Assembly: GCF_000367365.1 (NCBI RefSeq)
Contig: NZ_BARF01000057.1
Coordinates: 1 to 64,000 of the forward strand
Source: Streptomyces prunicolor NBRC 13075
GTDB taxonomy: Bacteria > Actinomycetota > Actinomycetes > Streptomycetales > Streptomycetaceae
Length of the DNA: 64,000 nt
Direction: 5' to 3'
Made by a program: the position numbers and the translations under genes. Shown in pieces: positions 58,592-64,000 of this stretch. The notes beneath the pieces are model-generated. The model was not told the origin of the DNA. It worked only from the letters and a program-made list of their open reading frames with translations, and did not search any database. Within the stretch, counting starts at the first letter, position 1. Each line of letters begins with the position of its first letter.

Positions 58592-59746
58592 CTAAACACC
58601 GTTGGGCTGTCGGTAGTTGGTCGGGGGCGGGTGCGTTGTGGCTGAGCGCGCCCCCGCGGCGGAGCCGCTAATGTCACAGCCCCGCGCCCCTAGGTGGGGA
58701 TGCGCCAGCTTTCTGTCATTGCTCAGGATGAGTATCGCCACGTCATCCGTGGGCGTGCCTCCCGCGTGGCGCAGTAACGCTGTGAAGACCGAGCCGAGCA
58801 CCGACTGGGGTACGGGGAGCGGGTGTTGGGCCGCCGCCTCTGCCAAGACATCCCGCAACGGGAAGAAGCGGCCCCGCGCGTCACGGGCGTCCTCCGCTCC
58901 GTCCGTGTAGAGGAACAGCGCCTCGCCCGGGAGCAGTTGGCCGCAGCAGACGAACGGCAGCTCCGTCGGCAACGGGAACGGGCCGAGGGGTGGGAGTGGA
59001 TCCGCCCGGGCAAGTGGTTCGACACTCGCCCCACTCAACAGATACGGCCACGGGTGACCGCAATTGAGTCCCCGCACCTCACCATCCCTGCCGATCTCCA
59101 GCAGCAGTACGGTGACGAACTCCTCGGCGACCGGGCTGTCGGGGTCGAGAGCGCCCGTCGACGGGTGTTCAGCGCGGGCGCGTTCACGTAGGTGGCGAGC
59201 GAGGGCGCGCTCCAGGCGGCGCAGGACGCCCTCCAAGTCGGGCTCGTCGTGGGCGGCCTCGCGGAAGCTGCCGAGGACGGCGGCGACCGTGCTGATCGCG
59301 GAGATGCCGTGGCCGCGTACGTCGCCCATCACGACCCGGACGCCGTGCTCGGTGGCGACCACCTCGTACAGGTCACCGCCGACCACCGCACCGCGCTCCG
59401 CGGACAGTTGGGCGGCGGCGATGTTCAGCCCGTCGAGGCGAGGTGGCAACGGGCGCAACAGGGCGTTCTGCGCGGCACCGGCGATCTGGCGGATCTGCCG
59501 CAGCTCGCGCAGCAGGGAGCGGCGGACCTGGACGATGAGACCGGTGCCGACCGCGAAGAACACGGCGCTGGTGACGATGCGCGCGCCGAGGTTGTTCTCC
59601 TGGGCGAGCGGGCAGGTGAGTTTGTAGGTGATCGCTATGGCGCCCCAGACCGTGGGCAGCCCCAGGGCGAGCGCCCGGCGCAGCGGACGGCGGGCACGCT
59701 TCCTCGGGCGCGTCCTGCGGGGCACCCCAGCCTTGATGCGGATCAT
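58592..59746 (-). CDS. SpoIIE-type PP2C phosphatase with two membrane helices
   Basis: 384 residues. Two membrane helices near 26-45 and 58-76; the PP2C domain has VVGGDLYEVV, MGDVRGHGISA, LFLYTDGAEDARD and TDDVAILIL. It likely dephosphorylates an anti-anti-sigma factor. ATG at 59746; longer forms lack a ribosome site. The last ~33 residues (352-384) are encoded by copy D of the intergenic repeat and its flank, so the original stop was lost or replaced. Confidence 0.85.
   Translation of the reverse strand: MIRIKAGVPRRTRPRKRARRPLRRALALGLPTVWGAIAITYKLTCPLAQENNLGARIVTSAVFFAVGTGLIVQVRRSLLRELRQIRQIAGAAQNALLRPLPPRLDGLNIAAAQLSAERGAVVGGDLYEVVATEHGVRVVMGDVRGHGISAISTVAAVLGSFREAAHDEPDLEGVLRRLERALARHLRERARAEHPSTGALDPDSPVAEEFVTVLLLEIGRDGEVRGLNCGHPWPYLLSGASVEPLARADPLPPLGPFPLPTELPFVCCGQLLPGEALFLYTDGAEDARDARGRFFPLRDVLAEAAAQHPLPVPQSVLGSVFTALLRHAGGTPTDDVAILILSNDRKLAHPHLGARGCDISGSAAGARSATTHPPPTNYRQPNGV
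58626..58693 (+). repeat. Streptomyces intergenic repeat, long form (copy D), read as coding
   Basis: GGCGGGTGCGTTGTGGCTGA, then GCGCGCCCCCGCGGCGGAGC and CACAGCCCCGCGCCCCTAGG. It overlaps the 3' end of the SpoIIE-type gene. Confidence 0.8.
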
Positions 59747-59779
59747 GCCTGTGGCCCCCCAAATAGGCCCCGACAGCGC

Positions 59780-59810
59780 AATCGGACCGACCCGAAAGGC
59801 CGGTCCGATT
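59780..59810 (-). promoter_or_regulatory. Inverted repeat upstream of the SpoIIE-type gene
   Basis: AATCGGACC (59780-59788) and GGTCCGATT (59802-59810), perfect 9-bp arms with 13-nt spacer, 34 bp upstream of the start. Leader hairpin or operator. Confidence 0.5.
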
Positions 59811-59930
59811 CTGTCGACCACATGCCCCGATCGGGCCACATCACCCAGACTTCTCACCCGAACGAGTGAGCCGACATGAGACACCCGCATTTATGCAGGT
59901 GAGGCCTCAAACACAGGCCCACAGGGATGC

Positions 59931-59979
59931 CCTTAAGGGACGCGGGGAACTGCGCGACCAGCCACAACAAGCCCGCAGC
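59931..59979 (-). repeat. Streptomyces intergenic repeat, short form (copy E)
   Basis: CCTTAAGGGACGCGGGGAAC and TGCGCGACCAGCCACAACAA, the reverse-strand match of copy A. Lies between the SpoIIE-type gene start and the pheT stop. Confidence 0.8.
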
Positions 59980-60016
59980 CGGCAAACAACAGCAGTCCCC
60001 CACCCCTTAGCCCGCC

Positions 60017-62521
60017 TCAGCCGCGAAGCACAGCCCCAACCCGCTCCCCGGCAAGCGAAACCGCCGCATCCCGAGCCGCAGACGCCTCATCCACAGTCAA
60101 GGTCCGATCAGCCGCCCGGAACCGCAACGCATAAGCAAGGGACTTCTTCCCCTCACCCAACTGCGCCGCGTTCTCATACACGTCGAACAACCGGATCGAC
60201 TCCAGCAGTTCACCCGCCCCCTCACGCAACGCAGCCTCAACACCCGCATGCGGCACAGCCACATCGACAACAAGCGCGACATCCTGCGTAGCAACAGGGA
60301 ACGTGGAGATCTTCGGTCCCTTGGGAACCCCCGAAGACGCCAACTCAAGGACATCCAGGTCGAGTTCCATCGCGCTGGTACGCGCGGGCAGACCCAGCGT
60401 CTTCAGCACACCCGGGTGCAACTCCCCCGCGTACCCGATGACTTGCTCAACACCCTCGACGACAACGGCGAGTTCCGCACACCGCCCCGGATGCCAGGGC
60501 CCGTACTGCCCACCCCGCACAACGAGTTCGGTCCCGGCTTCACGCGCAAGCACCCGCGCCGCCTCGACCGCGTCGGCCCAATCAGCCGGACGTCCCTTGC
60601 CCCACCACCCGGCCTGCTCACGCGCGCCCGCGAGGACGACCGCGGCATGCCGAGGCTGGACGGGAAGCGCCTCCGTAAGAGAAGCGATCTCCTCGTCGGT
60701 AGGACGCCGGTCGACAGGCAGCCGTACCGCGATCTTCAGCTCTTCACGCGGGTGGAAGACCAGCCCGGTCTCGAACAGCGCGAGATCATGCGAGCCCCGA
60801 CCGTCATTGCGCCGCAAGGCACCCAGCAGACCCGGCAGCAGCGTCGTACGAAGCGCCGGCTCCTCGTCCGAGAGCGGGTTGACCAGCTTGACCACCTTGC
60901 GGTTCGGGTCGTCGGTGGCCAGGCCGAACTGGTCGAAGACGTGCTCGCCGATGAAGGGGTAGTTCGGCGCCTCGACGTAACCGGCACCGGCCAGCGCGCG
61001 GCCGATGCGGCGGTGCAGGCGCTGGCGGTCGGTGAGGCCCCGGCCCGCGGGGGGCTTGGGGAGCGTGGAGGGCAGGTTCTCGTAGCCCTCCAGGCGGATG
61101 ACCTCTTCGGCCAGGTCGTTCGGGTCGGTGAGGTCGGGGCGCCAGGACGGGACGGTGACGATCAGCTCGTCCTGCCCGTACACGTCGCAGCCGACCTCCT
61201 GGAGACGCCGTACGACGGTCTCGCGGCCGTAGACGACACCCGCGACCTTGTCCGGGTGGTCCGCCGGGATGGTGATGGTGTGCGGGGCCGAGGGTGCGAT
61301 GACCTCGGTGACGCCCGCGTCCGCCGTGCCGCCGGCGAGGAGGACCAGGAGGTCGACCGTGCGCTGCGCTGCGGCGGAGGCGGCCTGCGGGTCCACGCCG
61401 CGTTCGAAGCGCTTGGACGCCTCGGAGGCCAGCTTGTGGCGGCGGGCCGTACGCGAGATGGAGAGCGCGTTGAAGTGCGCGGCCTCGACGACGACCTCGG
61501 TGGTGGTGCCCTCGGTGTCGTCGATCTCGGTGTTGGCGCCGCCCATGACACCCGCGAGGCCGATGGGGCCCCGGTCGTCGGTGATCACCAGGTCCTCGGC
61601 GTCCAGCGTGCGCTTGACGCCGTCGAGGGTGGTGAGCTTCTCGCCCTGGGTGGCCCGGCGCACGCCGATCGGTCCCTGGACGCGGGAGCGGTCGTAGGCG
61701 TGCAGGGGCTGCCCCAGTTCCAGCATCACGTAGTTCGTGATGTCGACGGCGAGCGAGATCGGGCGCATGCCCGCCTTCTGGAGGCGGCGCGTGAGCCAGA
61801 GCGGGGAGCGGGCCTCGGGGTCGAGACCCGTCACCGTGCGGGCGGTGAAGCGGTCGCAGCCCATCGGGTCGGAGACCCGGACCGGGTAGCCGAAGGCGTT
61901 CGGCTGCGGGACGTCCAGGAGCGCCGGGTCGCGCAGCGGGAGGCCGTAGGCGGTGGCGGTCTCGCGGGCGACGCCGCGGATCGACAGGGCGTAGCCGCGG
62001 TCGGGCGTGACGGCGATGTCGAGGACCTCGTCGACGAGCTGGAGCAGCTCGATCGCGTCGGTGCCGACCTCGTGCTCGGGCGGCAGCACGATGATGCCGT
62101 GCGAGCCGTCGTCGCCCATGCCCAGCTCGTCGCCGGAGCAGATCATGCCGTGCGAGGTCTTGCCGTACGTCTTGCGCGCGGCGATCGCGAAGTCGCCGGG
62201 CAGGACCGCGCCCGGGAGGACCACGACGACCTTGTCGCCGACGGCGAAGTTGCGGGCGCCGCAGACGATCTCCTGGGGCTCACCGGTGCCGTTGGCCCGG
62301 CCGACGTCGACCGTGCAGAAGCGGATGGGCTTCTTGAAGCCCTCCAGCTCCTCGATCGTGAGGACCTTGCCGACGACGAGCGGGCCCTTGAGGCCGTCGC
62401 CGAGCTGCTCGACGGTCTCCACCTCGAGGCCGACGGAAATGAGCTTGGCCTGGACGTCGCGGCCGGTCTCCGTCGCCGGCAGGTCGACGTACTCCCGCAG
62501 CCAAGAAAGCGGGACGCGCAT
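60017..62521 (-). CDS. pheT: Phenylalanyl-tRNA synthetase beta subunit
   Basis: 834 residues, normal length. Start MRVPLSWLREYVDLPATETG; EMAP-II/tRNA-binding region about 40-150; B3/B4 editing core; B5 domain; C-terminal anticodon-binding FDX-ACB domain (STFPVATQDVALVVDVAVPH near 740-760). ATG at 62521 overlaps the pheS stop as TGATG. Charges tRNA-Phe with PheS as alpha2beta2. Confidence 0.97.
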   Translation of the reverse strand: MRVPLSWLREYVDLPATETGRDVQAKLISVGLEVETVEQLGDGLKGPLVVGKVLTIEELEGFKKPIRFCTVDVGRANGTGEPQEIVCGARNFAVGDKVVVVLPGAVLPGDFAIAARKTYGKTSHGMICSGDELGMGDDGSHGIIVLPPEHEVGTDAIELLQLVDEVLDIAVTPDRGYALSIRGVARETATAYGLPLRDPALLDVPQPNAFGYPVRVSDPMGCDRFTARTVTGLDPEARSPLWLTRRLQKAGMRPISLAVDITNYVMLELGQPLHAYDRSRVQGPIGVRRATQGEKLTTLDGVKRTLDAEDLVITDDRGPIGLAGVMGGANTEIDDTEGTTTEVVVEAAHFNALSISRTARRHKLASEASKRFERGVDPQAASAAAQRTVDLLVLLAGGTADAGVTEVIAPSAPHTITIPADHPDKVAGVVYGRETVVRRLQEVGCDVYGQDELIVTVPSWRPDLTDPNDLAEEVIRLEGYENLPSTLPKPPAGRGLTDRQRLHRRIGRALAGAGYVEAPNYPFIGEHVFDQFGLATDDPNRKVVKLVNPLSDEEPALRTTLLPGLLGALRRNDGRGSHDLALFETGLVFHPREELKIAVRLPVDRRPTDEEIASLTEALPVQPRHAAVVLAGAREQAGWWGKGRPADWADAVEAARVLAREAGTELVVRGGQYGPWHPGRCAELAVVVEGVEQVIGYAGELHPGVLKTLGLPARTSAMELDLDVLELASSGVPKGPKISTFPVATQDVALVVDVAVPHAGVEAALREGAGELLESIRLFDVYENAAQLGEGKKSLAYALRFRAADRTLTVDEASAARDAAVSLAGERVGAVLRG

Positions 62522-63648
62522 CAGATCTCCATCCCGAACGGCCGGGTGAACCGGACGTCGCCCTCGACGATGTCTCGCATGTCTTCGACGTTGTGGCGGA
62601 ACATCAGCATCCGCTCGATACCGAACCCGAAGGCGAAACCGCTGTACTTCTCCGGGTCCACACCACAGGCGACAAGCACGCGCGGGTTGACCATGCCGCA
62701 GCCGCCCAGCTCGATCCAGCCCTCGGAGGAGCAGGTACGGCAGGGGCGGTCGGGGTTGCCGACGGACTCGCCCTTGCAGACGTAGCAGAGCATGTCCATC
62801 TCGGCGGACGGCTCGGTGAAGGGGAAGTAGTTCGGCCGCAGCCGGGTCTTCATCTCCGCGCCGAAGAGCGACTGGACCATGTGGTCGAGGGTGCCCTTGA
62901 GGTCGGCCATGGTGAGGCCCTCGTCGATGGCGAGGAGCTCGATCTGGTGGAAGACCGGGGTGTGCGTGGCGTCCAGTTCGTCCGTGCGGTACACGCGGCC
63001 GGGGCACACGATGTAGACCGGCGGCTCGCGGTCCAGCATGGCGCGGGCCTGCACGGGGGACGTGTGCGTCCGCAGTACGACACCGGACTCGTCGCCCTCA
63101 GTCCCCTTGGGGCCCTGGACGAAGAAGGTGTCCTGCATCTGCCGGGCCGGGTGGTCCGGGGTGAAGTTGAGCGCGTCGAAGTTGAACCACTCCGCCTCGA
63201 CCTCGGGGCCCTCGGCGATCTCGTAGCCCATGGACACGAAGACGTCGGAGACGCGCTCCATGAACGTGGTCAGCGGGTGCCGGGCGCCGGCCGGGACGCG
63301 GTCGTACGGCAGTGTGACGTCCACCGCCTCCTCGACCAGGACGCGGGCGTCGCGGTCGGCCTCCAGCTCGGCCTGGCGGGCGGCGAGGGCCTTGTTCACC
63401 GCGCCCCGGGCCTGGCCGACCAGCTTGCCGGCCGCGGCCTTGGCCTGCGGGGGCAGCGCGCCGATCTCGCGGTTGGCGAGGGCGAGCGGGGAGGTGCCGC
63501 CGGTGTGGGCGACCTTGGCCTCCTGGAGCGCGTCGAGGTCACCGGCGGCGGCGAAGGCGGCGAGCGCCTCGTCCCGCATGCGCTCGATCTCTTCCGGTTT
63601 CAAGGCCTCGACCTCTACAGGGTCGTACGACTTATTCGGTGCCGACAT
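62521..63648 (-). CDS. pheS: Phenylalanyl-tRNA synthetase alpha subunit
   Basis: 375 residues. Class II core with motif 2 VYRTDELDATHTPVFHQIEL and motif 3 FAFGFGIERMLMFR; N-terminal coiled coil. ATG at 63648. The leader (63649-63814) contains a TAGACT -10-like box near 63761 on the minus strand and hairpins such as CGTCCCCGTTTCAGGGACG. I found no T-box. Confidence 0.97.
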   Translation of the reverse strand: MSAPNKSYDPVEVEALKPEEIERMRDEALAAFAAAGDLDALQEAKVAHTGGTSPLALANREIGALPPQAKAAAGKLVGQARGAVNKALAARQAELEADRDARVLVEEAVDVTLPYDRVPAGARHPLTTFMERVSDVFVSMGYEIAEGPEVEAEWFNFDALNFTPDHPARQMQDTFFVQGPKGTEGDESGVVLRTHTSPVQARAMLDREPPVYIVCPGRVYRTDELDATHTPVFHQIELLAIDEGLTMADLKGTLDHMVQSLFGAEMKTRLRPNYFPFTEPSAEMDMLCYVCKGESVGNPDRPCRTCSSEGWIELGGCGMVNPRVLVACGVDPEKYSGFAFGFGIERMLMFRHNVEDMRDIVEGDVRFTRPFGMEI

Positions 63649-63814
63649 CTCTTCCCGTGCTTCCGGTTGGCTGGCGGATGGTCCCCGTCCCGACTCGACT
63701 CGGGGGACGCGTCGTCGTCCCTGAAACGGGGACGCAAAGGTGCCAAAGGCCGAGTCTAACGGGGGTGGGGCAGGTGACCTCGCCCGTGGGGCCTCGTCGG
63801 CGGCTGCCGCAGGG

Positions 63815-64000
63815 CTACTGCAGATACGCCGGGGTGCCCACGGGCAACATAAATCGGAACTCGGCGCCGCCGCCGGGGGCGCGGCCGACCGTGATGGTGC
63901 CGCCGTGGGCCTCGACGATGCCCTTGACGATGTACAGCCCGAGTCCGGTGCCGCCGCGCTTGCTGCCCCGCCAGAAGCGGGTGAAGACGCGGTTCATGGA
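63815..64000 (-). CDS. Histidine kinase C-terminus (partial, cut by window edge)
   Basis: The last 61 residues only. VFTRFWRGSKRGGTGLGLYI is the F- and G-box end of a HATPase domain, followed by the usual EAHGGTITVGRAPGGGAEFR and a short tail. The gene continues beyond 64000, so its start and sensor are not visible. It ends upstream of the pheS promoter on the same strand. Confidence 0.85.
   Translation of the reverse strand, partial: SMNRVFTRFWRGSKRGGTGLGLYIVKGIVEAHGGTITVGRAPGGGAEFRFMLPVGTPAYLQ

Noticed and set aside
59886..59900. ARG-box-like GCATTTATGC upstream of the SpoIIE-type gene
   Set aside because: Only a 10-bp palindrome without the second box; the SpoIIE-type gene has no arginine link, so chance is likelier.

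Overview
The window looks like a piece of a Streptomyces chromosome. It is very GC-rich with strong third-position GC, uses GTG and TTG starts freely, and packs genes into translationally coupled operons with ATGA, GTGA or TGATG junctions. It also carries five copies of an intergenic repeat typical of Streptomyces. From memory, the core gene order (cobalamin genes, metNIQ, argH, argCJBDR, pheST) resembles the SCO1550-SCO1596 region of S. coelicolor. No rRNA, tRNA, CRISPR array, prophage or replication origin was seen.

Layout. 88-8309: a NUDIX hydrolase, a SpoU methyltransferase and three corrin/siroheme genes on the minus strand (siroheme synthase, a BluB-CobT fusion with a giant low-complexity N-terminus, cobL). 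8425-13733: an acetyltransferase, a methionine ABC importer metN-metI-metQ-metQ preceded by a possible Cys/Met leader peptide, and a HAD phosphatase. 13784-21118: small membrane proteins, GNAT, an ECF-like sigma factor, a Tat-exported GlpQ, a PlsC acyltransferase, a TetR/MFS efflux pair and an aldo-keto reductase. 21315-24730: argH with ARG boxes, a secreted protein made of two near-identical domains, and a secreted L,D-transpeptidase-like protein. 24845-32116: a two-component system divergent from a five-gene flavin electron-transfer operon (two ferric-reductase-like membrane oxidoreductases, two FMN-binding proteins carrying three flavinylation motifs, and ApbE). 32210-37097: argCJBDR. 37195-46642: hypothetical, TMEM175, triple-SUKH, MerR/CMD and GH51 arabinofuranosidase genes. 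46643-48866: an accessory patch with a pentanucleotide satellite, an ISL3 transposase remnant and a methyltransferase gene bracketed by ~90-bp inverted repeats. 48867-59746: phosphatase-fold protein, GNAT, MocR regulator divergent from a DMT exporter with overlapping start codons, FAD oxidoreductase, GHL10 protein, hydroxybutyryl-CoA dehydrogenase, NUDIX, a TPR regulator and a SpoIIE-type phosphatase. 60017-64000: pheT, pheS and the C-terminus of a histidine kinase cut by the window edge.

How genes work together. Arginine synthesis (argH, argCJBD) is probably under ArgR, which is encoded in the same cluster, through ARG-box-like palindromes upstream of argH and argC. The TCS at 24845-27090 probably controls the adjacent flavin operon: between them lies a perfectly symmetric set of four CTGAG/CTCAG half sites. 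In that operon ApbE would attach FMN to the exported FMN-binding proteins, which could take electrons from the two cytochrome-type transmembrane reductases. The corrin genes supply the lower ligand (BluB), its activation (CobT) and ring methylation (CobL), while siroheme synthase supplies precorrin-2.

All coordinates and motifs were read by eye from the sequence. Family assignments are from recalled motifs, without database searches.
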